A DNA stretch of 64,000 nucleotides, from assembly GCA_907165275.2 (NCBI GenBank), contig CAJRBF020000004.1:124001-188000 (forward strand). The letters run 5' to 3'. Below the pieces are notes generated by a model. That model had not been told where the DNA came from. It ran no database searches and worked only from the letters and a program-made list of their open reading frames with translations. Position 1 is the first letter of the stretch; each line of letters begins with the position of its first letter. A program made the translations under genes and the position numbers. This document shows positions 1-10,985 of this stretch, piece by piece. Source of the DNA: Zygaena filipendulae. Lineage: Eukaryota > Arthropoda > Insecta > Lepidoptera > Zygaenidae.

Positions 1-2520
1 CAGATCATAGTACAAAAGTAAAAAAGTACAAAGATAAATTTTAAGTGCTTTCACCAATGCGTGGACTAGCACGTGGAGGCCGGAACTCCATCGTTTCTCA
101 CAGATAAGTATCAGAACTTTGATACAAAAATTAAACCAAAACCAGAACTTCCGTTTGAAACCCAGCAGATCATGGTAGAGTAGTTAAAAAGCTAAAGAAT
201 ATTAATTTAACAATTCCACTAGCACGTGGAGGCCGGAACTCCTTTGTTTCTCTCAGATCAGTATCAGAACTTCAATTCAGAAGTACATCCGAAACCAGAA
301 CTCCCGTTTAAAATCCAGCAGATCATGGAAGAGTAGTTACAAAATTAAAAAAATATTATTTTAACAGTTCCAACACGTGGAAGCCGGAACTCCTTTGTTT
401 CTCACATATCAGTACCAGAACTTCGATACAAAAATGGATCAAAAACCAGAACTCCCGTTTAAAATCCAGCAGATCATGGTAGAGTAGTGAAAAATTAAAA
501 AAAAATAAAATTTTAACAGTTCCAATAGCACGGGGAGGCCGGAACTCCTTTGTTTCTCACATATCAGTACCAGAACTTCGATACAGAAGTGGATCCAAAA
601 CCAGAACTCCCATTTCAAATCCAGCAGATCATGATAGAGTGTAAAAAAGTTGAAGAATATTAATTTAACAGTTTCACTAGCACGTGGAGGCCGGAAATCC
701 TTGGTATCTCACAGATAAGTATTAGAACTTTGATACAGAAGTGGATCCAAAACCAGAACTCCCGTTTAAAATCCAGCAGATCATAGTTGAGAAGTAAAAA
801 AATAAAAAAATAAAGATTTTAACAGTTCCACTAGCACTTGGAGGTCGGAACTCCTTTGTTTCTCACAGATCAGTATCAGAACTTCGATACAGAAGTGGAT
901 CGCAAACCAGAACTCCTGTTTAAAATCCAGCAGATCATGGAAGAGTAGTTACAAAATTAAAAAAATATTATTTTAACAGTTCCAATAGCACGTGGAAGCC
1001 GGAACTCCTTTGTTTGTCACATATCAGTACCAGAAATTCGATACAAAAGTGGATCCAAAACCAGAACTCCCGTTTAAAATCCAGCAGATCATGGTAGAGT
1101 AGTGAAAAAATAAAAAAAATAAAAATTTAACAGTTCCAATAGCACGGGGAGGCCGGAACTCCTTTGTTTCTCACAAATCAGTATCACAACTTGAAAACTT
1201 GAATTCAGAAGTAGAGCCTAAACCAGAACTCCCGTTTAAAATCCAGCAGATCATAGTAGAGTAGTGAAAAAATTAAAAAAAAAATTTTTACAGTTCCACT
1301 AGCACGTGGAGGCCGGAACTCCTTTGTTTCTCACAGATCAGTATTAGAACTTCGATAAAGAAGTGGATCCAAAACCAGAACTCCCATTTCAAATCCAGCA
1401 GATCATGGTAGAGTGTAAAAAAGTTGAAGAATATTAATTTAACAGTTCCACTAGCACGTGGAGGTCGGAAATCCTTGGTATCTCACAGATAAGTATTAGA
1501 ACTTTGATACAGAAGTGGATCCAAAACCAGAACTCCCCTTTTAAAATCCAGCAGATCATAGTTGAGAAGTAAAAAAATTAAAAAAAAAAAATATTTTAAC
1601 AGTTCCACTAGCACTTGGAGGTCGGAACTCCTTTGTTTCTCACAGATCGGTATCAAAACTTCGATACAGAAGTGGATCGCAAACCAGAACTCCTGTTTAA
1701 AATCAAGCCGATCATGGTACAGTAGAAAAAAATTAAAAAAATATTATTTTAACAGTTCCAATAGCACTTGGAGGCCGGAACTCCTTTGTTTCTCACAGAT
1801 CAGTATCAGAACTTCGATACAGAAGTAGATCGTTAACCAGAACTCCTGTTTAAAATCCAGCAGATCATGGTAGAGTAGTTAAAAAGTTAAAGAATATTAA
1901 TTTAACAGTTCCACTAGCACGTGGTGGCCGGAACTCTTTTGTTTCTCACAAATCAGTATCACAACTTGAATTCAGAAGTAGAGCCTAAACCAGAACTCCC
2001 GTTTAAAATCCAGCAGATCATAGTAGAGTAGTGAAAAAATTAAAAAAAAAATTTTACAGTTCCACTAGCACGTGGAGGCTGGAACTCCTTTGTTTCTCAC
2101 AGATCAGTATTAGAACTTCGATAAAAAAGTGGATCCAAAACCAGAACTCCCATTTCAAATCCAGCAGATCATGGTAGAGTGTAAAAAAGTTGAAGAATAT
2201 TAATTTAACAGTTCCACTAGCACTTGGAGGTCGGAATTCCTTTGTTTCTCACAGATCAGTATCAGAACTTCGATACAGAAGTGGATCGCAAACCAGAACT
2301 CCTGTTTAAAATCAAGCCGATCATGGTAGAGCAGTTAAAAAGTTAAAGAATATTAATTTAACAGTTCCACTAGCACGTGGAGGCCGGAACTCCTTTGTTT
2401 CTCACATATCAGTATCAGAACTTCGATACAGAAGTGGATCGCAAACCAGGAATCCTATTTAAAATCCAGCAGATCATGGTAGAGTTGTTAAATAGTTAAA
2501 GAATATTAATTTCACAGTTA
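1..2520 (-). repeat. Satellite family A array, inverted arm
   Basis: About 16 head-to-tail units of roughly 150-157 bp, each with the core (as read here) CCAGCAGATCATGG followed about 50 bp later by CACGTGGAGGCCGGAACTCC. The units lie in the opposite orientation to those at 3496-4935 and 47979-48620. A variant unit carrying GTGTAAAAAAGTTGAAG recurs near 640, 1413 and 2175, about 765 bp apart, so there is a five-unit higher-order repeat. The first ~65 bases are the reverse complement of the junction sequence at about 4870-4935, so the arm continues left of the window. The small ORF at 1562-1828 is a by-product of the repeat. Confidence 0.9.
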
Positions 2521-3495
2521 TGTTTGAGATTAAAAAATTCATATTTAATTATAAGATACAGCCAGAGATGACAACTCTTTTCTATAGAGTGCATGACCAC
2601 TAACTCTCTCGATCGCACCTTCTACTGAGATGGTGGTGGTGGTAGGTGCGATGGAGAGAGTTATTGCTCCTGCACTCTATAGAGAAGAGTTCCCATCTCT
2701 GGCTGTATCCTATAATAAAATATGAATTTTTTCATCTCAAACATATAAGTGTGATATGCTGATATTTTTATGTGAGTTCCGGTCTCAGTAGAATGTGCGA
2801 TGGAGAGAATTAGTGGTCAAGCACTCTATAGAAAAGAGTTCCTATCTCTGGCTGTATCCTATAATTAAATTTGAATTTTTTAAATCTCAAACATATAAGT
2901 GTGATATTATGCTGATATTTTCATGTGAGTTCCGGTCTCGGTAGAAAGTGCAATCGATAGAGTTAGTAGTCATGCACTCTATAGAATAGAGTTCACATCT
3001 CTGGCTGTATCTTATAATTAAATATGAATTTTTTAAATGTCAAACATATAAATGTGATATGCTGATATTTTTATGTGAGTTCCGGTCTCAGTAGAAGAAG
3101 CAATCGAGAGAATTAGTGGTCCTGCACTCTATCGAAAAGAGTTCCCATCTCTGGCTGTATCTTATAATTAAATATGATTTTTTTAATCTCAAACATATAA
3201 GTGTGATATGCTGATATTTTTATGTGAGTTCCGGTCTCAGTCGAAGGTGCGATCGAGAGAGTTAGTGGTTCTGCACTCTATAGAAAAGAGTTCCCGTCTC
3301 TGACTGTATCCGATAATTACATGATTTTTTTAAATCTGAAACATGTAAGTGTGATATGCTGATATTTTCATGTGATTTCCGGTCTCAGTAGAAGGTGCGA
3401 TCAAGAGAGTTAGTGGTCATGCACTCTATAGAAAAGAGTTCTCATCTCTGGCTGTATCTTATAATTAAATATGAATTTTTTAATCTCAAACATAA
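2521..3495. repeat. Satellite family B units around the palindrome centre
   Basis: 2521-2625 is part of a B unit in inverted orientation. A short GGTGGTGGTGGT-containing spacer at about 2626-2640 follows, and then about five and a half B units run in plus orientation to 3495. B units are about 150 bp and carry GTGTGATATGCTGATATTTT, GTGAGTTCCGGTCTC and CATCTCTGGCTGTATCCTA. The change of orientation at about 2632 is the symmetry centre of the 1-4935 inverted repeat. Confidence 0.88.
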
Positions 3496-4935
3496 CTGTG
3501 AAATTAATATTCTTTAACTTTTTAACTACTCTACCATGATCTGCTGGATTTTAAAAAGGATTTCTGGTTTGCGATCCACTTCTGTATCGAATTTCTGATA
3601 CTGATATGTGAGAAACAAAGGAGTTCCGGCCTCCACGTGCTAGTGGAACTGTTAAATTAATATTCTTTAACTTTTTAACTTTTCTACCATGATCTGCTGG
3701 ATTTTAAACAGGAGTTCTGGTTTGCGATCCACTTCTGTATCGAAGTTCTGATACTGATCTGTGAGAAACAAAGGAGTTCCGGCCTCTAAGTGCTATTGGA
3801 ACTGTTAAAATAATATTTTTTTAATTTTTTCTACTCTACCATGATCTGCTGGATTTTAAACAGGAGTTCTGGTTTGCGATCCACTTCTGTATCGAAGTTC
3901 TGATACTGATCTGTGAGAAACAAAGGAGTTCCGACCTCCAAGTGCTAGTGGAACTGTTAAAATATTTTTTTTTTTAATTTTTTTACTTCTCAACTATGAT
4001 CTGCTGGATTTTAAAAGGGGAGTTCTGGTTTTGGATCCACTTCTGTATCAAAGTTCTAATACTTATCTGTGAGATACTAAGGATTTCCGACCTCCACGTG
4101 CTAGTGGAACTGTTAAATTAATATTCTTCAACTTTTTTACACTCTACCATGATCTGCTGGATTTGAAATGGGAGTTCTGGTTTTGGATCCACTTCTTTAT
4201 CGAAGTTCTAATACTGATCTGTGAGAAACAAAGGAGTTCCGGCCTCCACGTGCTAGTGGAACTGTAAAAATTTTTTTTTTAATTTTTTCACTACTCTACT
4301 ATGATCTGCTGGATTTTAAACGGGAGTTCTGGTTTAGGCTCTACTTCTGAATTCAAGTTGTGATACTGATTTGTGAGAAACAAAGGAGTTCCGGCCTCCC
4401 CGTGCTATTGGAACTGTTAAATTTTTATTTTTTTTATTTTTTCACTACTCTACCATGATCTGCTGGATTTTAAACGGGAGTTCTGGTTTTGGATCCACTT
4501 TTGTATCGAAGTTCTGGTACTGATATGTGACAAACAAAGGAGTTCCGGCTTCCACGTGCTATTGGAACTGTTAAAATAATATTTTTTTAATTTTGTAACT
4601 ACTCTTCCATGATCTGCTGGATTTTAAACGGGAGTTCTGGTTTCAGATGTACTTCTGAATTGAAGTTCTGATACTGATCTGAGAGAAACAAAGGAGTTCC
4701 GGCCTCCACGTGCTAGTGGAATTGTTAAATTAATATTCTTTAACTTTTTAACTACTCTACCATGATCTGCTGGGTTTCAAACGGAAGTTCTGGTTTTGGT
4801 TTCATTTTTGTATCAAAGTTCTGATACTTATCTGTGAGAAACGATGGAGTTCAGGCCTCCACGTGCTAGTCCACGCATTGGTGAAAGCACTTAAAATTTA
4901 TCTTTGTACTTTTTTACTTTTGTACTATGATCTGC
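3496..4935 (+). repeat. Satellite family A array, direct arm
   Basis: Ten units of about 151-157 bp with TGATCTGCTGGATTTTAAA and GGAGTTCCGGCCTCCACGTG. Unit starts (TGATCTGCTGG) fall near 3538, 3690, 3841, 3998, 4149, 4301, 4455, 4610, 4764 and 4928. Read outward from the centre, the unit variants mirror those of the left arm, except that the left arm has extra copies of a five-unit block. Confidence 0.9.
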
Positions 4936-5355
4936 TGGCTCTTTAACGGGAGTTCTGCACCTTAATCTAGTTCTATTCTAGAGTGCTAATATAGAACATT
5001 AAGAAACAAAAGGTTTCTTGCCTCAAAACAGCCTTAAAACCCCATTTAATACGATTAAAATCTAATTATTTTTACTTCTAGACCCATATTTACTGATTGA
5101 TTTTTTTAGGGTAAGACCGCCAGAACTATTTCTGAAAAGTATCAGGAACTCCACAACTAACCTTAACGCAAAAGAAAATCACTTTAATTTTAGATTTTCC
5201 GGAAAATGATCTGCTACGGGAAGTTAGCAGATCATTTTTTCAACAGCGTTTTTTTCAGTTTTAAACGCCGGAACTATTTCTAAAAAGTATCAGGAACTCT
5301 AGAACTCAGCTGCATGCGAACAGAACTCAAAAAAAAAATTGATCTGCTGGAAAAT
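4936..5355 (+). repeat. Junction sequence and degenerate A-like repeats
   Basis: 4936-5040 is closely matched by about 48657-48762 and ends in CCTTAAAAC. Beyond 5040 the two loci differ. Here the sequence continues with weakly A-like pieces: two copies of AGTATCAGGAACTC (about 5148 and 5288) and GATCTGCT motifs at about 5208 and 5342. No gene is seen. Confidence 0.7.
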
Positions 5356-6543
5356 GATATGCCAAGTTCACGCAGACGTTTTTTGGCGGGGCGCTCAACC
5401 GTTTCAAATTTAATTCTGCTCAACAATTTTCTAACTGAATCGATGGAAGAGGGTCATCAAGTCGATGTCGTCTACACCGATTACAGTAAATGTTTTGACA
5501 TTAACGGTGACTTGCTAAGATGGTTTAAGTCCTATATAGATAATCGGTCACAGGCAGTGGTGGTCAGCAACTATATTTCTGGTTGGGTTTCTGTTCCCAG
5601 TGGTGTCCCGCAGGGATCACTACTTGGCCCCCTTCTTTTTGTAATCTTTGTGAACGACATCGAACACTGTCTTCAATTCTCTAACATCCTATGCTTTGCT
5701 GATGATATGAAGATTTTTTCCAAGATAACGTCACCGTCTGACGCCATTGCTCTGCAATCTGATCTGTCGCGTCTTGAAGTGTACTGCGGAAATAATCTCC
5801 TGGACCTAAACCCATCCAAGTGTAGTGTAATCACATTTAGCCGCAAAAGAAGTGTCGAGCTGTTTAATTACACCTTGAAGGGTCAGAAACTGCACAGAGA
5901 CTGTGGTGTCCGTGATCTTGGCGTGTTCCATGACTCTAAACTTTTATTCGATGAGCATATAAATAACATCATTGCGAAAGCCTCCAGGGCCCTAGGATTT
6001 GTGCTGCGCTTTTCGGGTGATTTCAACCGTATTAAGACCTTAAAAATCTTGTATTGTGCATATGTAAGACCCAACCTGGAATACGCCTCGCAGGTCTGGA
6101 GCCCTGGATACGACACTTATATAACTCATCTAGAAAGTATCCAAAAAAGGTTTATCCGACTTATTTGCTACCGCACCAATCAGATCTATCATTCGTCCGA
6201 CTACCTTAATCTCTGTAGAAAACATCATCTACTTCCTCTAGAGACGCGGCGTGATGTGGCTGACCTGGTCTACCTCTTGAAGGTTGCATCTGGTTCGATC
6301 GATTGTCCTGATTTGCTGTCACTAATCGCCATCAGAGCCCCTGTCAAATCTACGAGATTCAACCCCATCATAAACGTGCCATTTGCGTATACCAACTACC
6401 GTCAAAATTCATTTATTGTGCGGGCGAGCAGAACTTTTAACGAGCTCTCTAAATCGATTGACCTCGATCTCTTTAACACCAGCCCGGTGTCGGCAAGGAA
6501 TGCACTAAGCAGGCGATTTTTCTCCCAGCAGGACTCTAAATAG
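5356..6543 (+). pseudogene. CR1/jockey-like non-LTR reverse transcriptase, 5'-truncated
   Basis: The open frame encodes the 3' half of a non-LTR retrotransposon pol, a reverse transcriptase that would copy its RNA into a nicked chromosome. Visible RT motifs are GRSTVSNL at the start, the SGVPQGSLLGPLLF block, the catalytic FADD (CFADDMKIF) and the thumb region that follows. The frame enters from satellite DNA, so the first ~15 codons are not part of the element. The palm is internally deleted: the catalytic TDYSKCFD segment runs straight into NGDLLRWF, about 20 residues short of the usual family spacing, without breaking the frame. There is no endonuclease or ORF1. It is a dead-on-arrival copy rather than an active element. 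Confidence 0.85.
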
Positions 6544-6828
6544 TATTAATAGCAAACAAAGCTCTGTGGATCAATCTAGAAATAAGATTTTAAAATCTAG
6601 AAATATTGAAGATATTTATGTTTTGTCTATGTTCCTGTAATGTAACGTGATGTATGATGTAACGTGATGTATGTCTTATATTCTGTATTTGATGTCTTAA
6701 TGTATGTAAATTGGTTTCTATCAGCGGAGACCTATAATTAGCTGCTATTTTTGTATCTTAAAGTGTTTTTATCTGGAAAACTGTTGGTCTTCCTAAAAAT
6801 AAATAAATAAATAAATAAAAAAATAACC
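6544..6828 (+). repeat. 3' UTR and (TAAA)n tail of the CR1/jockey-like copy
   Basis: Non-coding sequence follows the TAG stop and ends in AAATAAATAAATAAATAAAT at about 6799-6828. This A-rich short-motif tail is typical of the 3' end of non-LTR retrotransposons and fixes the orientation and right boundary. The next base joins a broken copy of the 2.7 kb TG...CA element. Confidence 0.75.
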
Positions 6829-7085
6829 AGGTTGGGGTAGGTGACGAAGGCATTGTGCTGGATGGTCATCACCGTGGAATAGCGCAGGAGGGGCTATACC
6901 ACCTTCCGGCGAATACTTATGTATTAACTGGAAGCCTTACCTTTGGTTTGACGTCGGGATTGGTTGCAGTGCCAACAATCATTTCACGTAGTACTTGAGG
7001 TTCCTGTGGTCAATGCTTGCGTCATGCTGAGGGGACGAAATCTGGTCGACCTTGGAATAGAATCGTCTGGGTGGTTTATTATATA
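6829..7085 (-). mobile_element. 2.7 kb TG...CA element, inverted partial copy (left part)
   Basis: This matches the reverse complement of about 15450-15705 in the complete copy at 14782-17516. It is truncated on the left at 6829 against the tail of the CR1-like copy. On the right it stops at a TA dinucleotide where a mariner-like element is inserted, and it resumes at 8678. There is no convincing protein. Confidence 0.8.
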
Positions 7086-7087
7086 TA

Positions 7088-8675
7088 CAGGCTGTTGTTT
7101 TGGTCAACAACGCCCGTCACAGAGGTGGTTGTACTAACGATACTGATGTCAAAAAAAATATAAAAAAAAAAAATTATTTTTTCAAGGAAAATCCGAAAAA
7201 ATTATTTATTTTGTTTATACAAGCGGGCGAGCCTACGCTACCGGTCGTTGACCGCGCGCGCGGCGCGCATCATATGGGATGCAATAGTACCTACGTACAT
7301 AGTACCTACATACACCCCGCCTCGGTGGGAACGCGGGCGAATGCGGCGGGGCGGCCGGGCGGCGGGGGCCGGGGGGCACGGCGATGTGCCACCCCCGCCC
7401 CCCGCCCGCCGGCGCTAGCGCCAGTGCAGCGGCCAGGCGACAGCCAGTCTGCCTCCCACAGCCGCGGCTATTGCGCGTGCGTTGTTTCTGTGCTAAAATG
7501 ACTCGGTCGTTCGCAGGATTAACCAATAGTGAAATTTACGATTTATTGAGTATTTAGTAATAGCGAAGATGAAGCGAATAGTGTGGCCGAGTGGAGTGCG
7601 ACGTTTTCAACTCGTCCAAGTGAAACTCGTTACACCATAAGGACTGTTGTTTTTAGTCTCAGGGAATGGGTAACATTCGCTACACCTCGTCACACAACAG
7701 GTAGAGGTCAATCTGGGCTCCCTGTTAATGTTCAAGATGCAGTCCTTGAATACCTACTTTCGTGCGCAGCCGCGCGCGAATACCTACCTGGGATGCTGGG
7801 CGAAGCTTTGGCATTGACCATTTAACATCGGAGTTTGGTGATCGTTGGATAGGAAGAGGTGGACCCATACCGTGGCCACCACGTTCACCCGATCTAACTC
7901 AATTGGACTTTTATTTGTGGGGTGACGTAAAGTGGTACGCATGACGAATACGACACATTAAAACAAGAGATACTGAACGCTTTAGAAGTGATTACGAAGA
8001 ATGAAACTGTTTTATCGCGATTAAAAGACAATTTGCGATGTCGTGCTTCTGTGTGCGTCGCGCAACGCGGTACACACTGAACAGATAAACCGTTAACGTA
8101 AAATCAGTGTAAATAAAAAAAACTTTTAGAAGACTTCGTGTTATGTGTAATTAATCAATAATTTGTAAATCACGTTTAATGATTGTAAATAAGTTCGTTC
8201 ACCTTTTTAAATACGCCAAAGGTACTTAATAACAGCGCCATAGAACTTTAATGGATATTATTAATGGATAAAAATGTCATTTCTAATTAAATAATTTCTA
8301 AATTATTCAGTTCCTTTGCCGGTCCTAAGCCCAGTAAAGTATGGAGGGAAAGAGAGTCTAAAATGTTTTGTTTACTTACCGTGATCTAAATAGGTAAAAC
8401 GTTTGTGCAAAAGTAGGTAGGTACCGGCGACGACGCGACGCGCGATGTAGCTGCTCGTAGCGCGTAGAATTTACGATGTCGTAGCTCTAGTCTACGCGCT
8501 AAGGCTTTACCAATTACCATTTAATGTAAACATTTTTAGATATCTTGTGCAGAGATTTTCTTTTAAATAATGTTCCGAATTATAAAAAATATTTTTTTTT
8601 TATATTTTTTTTAGAACCCATATTAGTTATATTACTACCTCCGTTACGCGCGTTGCTGACCAAAACAACAGCCTG
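7088..8675 (+). mobile_element. Tc1/mariner-like element, copy 1
   Basis: The ends are CAGGCTGTTGTTTTGGTCA and its reverse complement, flanked by TA at 7086-7087 and 8676-8677. That is the target duplication of the IS630/Tc1/mariner superfamily. It lies inside the inverted 2.7 kb element, so it is younger. About 7240-7460 is strikingly GC-rich. A transposase remnant lies at 7583-8100. The same element occurs inverted at 42132-43761. Confidence 0.85.
7583..8100 (+). pseudogene. Mariner-like transposase remnant
   Basis: The frame at 7762-7944 holds PIPWPPRSPDLTQLDFYLWG, the well-known mariner segment around the last catalytic Asp (the SPDLTPLDFFLW block). The following bases, in another frame, still resemble a mariner C-terminus (RLKDNLR). 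The upstream frame 7583-7825 may be a degraded N-terminal part. The transposase is far shorter than the usual ~340 residues, broken by frame changes, and without visible first and second catalytic Asp blocks. The copy would depend on an enzyme supplied elsewhere. Confidence 0.7.
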
Positions 8676-8677
8676 TA

Positions 8678-9337
8678 TTTATGCGTCCTGGCAATGTCTG
8701 AGCCATCTGAGCCAGGAATGGTAGCTTTTGACGAGATGTTGACTGGGGTTAAACCGACAAACACAACCTAAAACAAACTGTAGAGGTAGCCAAACATAAG
8801 GGTCAAGATTATTCAAACTTAGCCTACAAGCCAATAGATTAGGTCGTCAGTACAAACTAATGAATTAGGCCGGAAAACAAACTAATAAAATAGAACATCG
8901 ATATAATGTTAGGGAGGCAGGTCGTCGCAAACAAACTAACAAAACTAGATCATCCACATAAAAAAACTAAAAGTAGATCATCCACATGTGACATGGGTAA
9001 ACTAAAATAGTTCATCCACCTAAAGTTTTCGAAAGAGGTCGCACGAAAGCAATAAAAATAGGGATTCGTCCGTGTACTAATCTAAAACCGTTCGTGTATT
9101 CGCTAAGCATAAATTAGAGATCGTTCATGTATTAACTTTAGAATCTTAGCTATAAACTTAACCAAAGTAAAAACTATGATGCAAATACTAAGACGATAGT
9201 TCAATCTCAACCTAAAAGAATCATAGGTAACTGCGCACAACGAAATTAGAGTCCTAACCACTAGACAATCAGGCCAAATTAGAGATTATCGTAGTAAGAA
9301 GTAGATCGGAGAAAGTCGCGCGAGGGGGGGTAAGTTA
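8678..9337 (-). mobile_element. 2.7 kb TG...CA element, inverted partial copy (right part)
   Basis: This is the reverse complement of about 14782-15440, ending in GGGGGGTAAGTTACA, the element terminus. It is the continuation of 6829-7085 after the mariner insertion. The next bases (ACTG...) begin a gypsy gag-like frame. If the element was inserted there, ACTG would be the target duplication, but the matching left flank is lost. Confidence 0.8.
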
Positions 9338-9880
9338 CAACTGGAAGATATTTAAGGAGCGTTTCGAGGCGTGGTGTGCGGCGAACAGTGCAACCGACTA
9401 TACAGATAGAAACGGCACTAAACGCCGTGCGTTGCTATTAATAGCAACGCACGGCACGGCATTTAAATGCACTCGATGAAAGTTCATACAAACCAACAAG
9501 GAACCTAGCGCACCCCACGGAGTTAAGCGAGTTTACGTACAACCGTGGTGGGAGTTACTAGATAAGCATTTTGAGCCGCGTAAATGCATATTCGCTGAAC
9601 GACATAAATTTTACAGCTCTGATCAAAAACCGGATGAAACCCTAAGCGATTGGGCTACCAGGCTACTATGGAGTACGTGCGGAGTGAGAACAATTGTGCC
9701 GATTCATTTAGTCGATTACATAGCGCCGCCGACTGTACACGAGTAGAATATGACAACACGTCGTGTGGCAGTGAGTCGTGCGAAATTAATGACGTTACGA
9801 CTTACATTAATTGCATAAGCGCCAATGAGCTACCCATAACGATGGATACAGTTCGTAAAGAAACCGCGGAGGACCCTCGG
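9338..9880 (+). pseudogene. Ty3/gypsy gag-pol remnant
   Basis: From 9341 about 45 codons read like a gypsy gag (WKIFKERFEAW, then RRALLLIATHG), followed after a frame break by a gag-like DWATRL segment. From about 9664 the frame reads MEYVRSENNCADSFSRL, which matches the end of the gypsy RNase H domain before the integrase. The stretch between gag and RNase H, normally over 1.5 kb, is missing, so this is an internally deleted relic. It stops at about 9880, where the minus-strand jockey element begins. Confidence 0.65.
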
Positions 9881-10650
9881 AACTGGCGTTCGAGATGGTC
9901 GGCGAGGATCCTCGCGCGGTCTTCTGCGCGGTACCTCAGCGTACCGTCGTCCGCTTGAAGCGGTCTGATCGGGGGCCGGGCGCCAGAGAGTTGGCGGCAG
10001 AGGCGATGGACACTGATCCAGTCGTCGCTTGCCGCCTCAATGCGCCTCTCCCATGCGTCGGCTTCATGTTCCCTCAGGGCATCCTTTATCTTGTCCGTGA
10101 GGGCGTTGAGCTCCGTCTTCATCTGCGGGCAGCGACATTGCTGCCACCGCCTGCGCAGGCGCCTCTTTTCGCCTATTAAGTTCCTGATGTCGGCGGGGAG
10201 CGGGGGTAATCTGCCCCCCATCGGCATGGTGCGCGAGGAGGTGTCAAGGACGCCTTGAATGCAGGCGGTGATGTCCGAAGCTAGAAGCTCAACGTCCCCC
10301 GGAGAGACAAGGGGCCTCGAGGGGGTGCTCGTCGCCATCGAGCTGGAGAACCGTCTCCAGTTGATCGATCGACGCGGCGTTGGTGGCGAGACTCTCTGTG
10401 GCATGTTCGCCAGGATGACCAGGACCGGGATATGGTTGGAGCCCATGTCCTCGGGCAAGGCCTCTATAGAGGGCCGGCAGAGGAGCCCACGGTGGGCTAT
10501 GAGGTCGATGACGTCAGGTTGACACGACGTCTGGGCCGGATAGTGAGTAGGAGTTTCCGGCCCTTCGACCTCGTAGCCGTGGGCCTCAGCGTCGCGGAGG
10601 AGTCGTCTGCCATTCGGGCAGATGTGGGTCGAGTTCCACGCCCTGGGGGC
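9880..10650 (-). pseudogene. Jockey-clade element: endonuclease end and linker, 3'-truncated
   Basis: The minus-strand frame (main open part 10458-9802, readable upstream to about 10640) continues the AP-endonuclease of the element whose ORF1 lies at 17517-19139. Visible pieces are AWNSTHICPNGRRL, HYPAQTSCQPDVIDL and GSNHIPVLV, which correspond to the late endonuclease motifs including the terminal SDH-type segment (here SNH). A linker region before the reverse transcriptase follows. The RT itself is absent because the copy ends at about 9880 against gypsy sequence. The Harbinger transposon at 10651-14699 splits this gene. Confidence 0.75.
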
Positions 10651-10985
10651 GTATTACAAGCTCTTAATTCCAGTCAATTTACACCTTAAAATAAACTGCC
10701 TTGCTTAGTCGTATTACGAACTCACATTGCCAGCCAGCCAGCGGTCACGTGACATTTTACCAACATCTGCCTGGAACTTGGCTGGAAATTTCGTATTATG
10801 ACATTCAAACTGACATTTTTTGTCTTGATTATCTGTCATTATTTGACAACACCAAACCATTCAGTTTACGCCGGGTTTTAATAACTTTTAGTGAATTGTT
10901 TTGACATACTTTTCAATTTTAAGCTAATTAAACAATAATTTAGGTTATTATAAGACCCAATAATTATCGTTCAGTGAACATAAAC

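Larger units (their letters stand above)
1..4935. repeat. Giant inverted repeat (A'-B'-B-A)
   Basis: The whole segment is a nearly symmetrical inverted repeat: family A reversed, family B reversed, centre near 2632, family B direct, family A direct. Both ends run into the same junction sequence, at 1-65 reversed and at 4870-4935 direct. In the other locus of these repeats (43764-48763) the order is B then A then junction, which equals one half of this palindrome. A real head-to-head fusion and an assembly foldback artefact are both possible. Confidence 0.8.

Noticed and set aside
1..4935. Polinton terminal inverted repeats made of the A/B arrays
   Set aside because: The arrays continue past the point where the virus-like element starts (5040 versus 48762), so they look like the insertion environment rather than the element's own TIRs. 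Not fully excluded.
7100..7526. Overlapping ORFs (133 and 97 codons) in the GC-rich block
   Set aside because: Low-complexity Arg/Pro/Gly reading of a GC-rich segment, with no domain. The inverted copy at 43330-43785 gives different frames.
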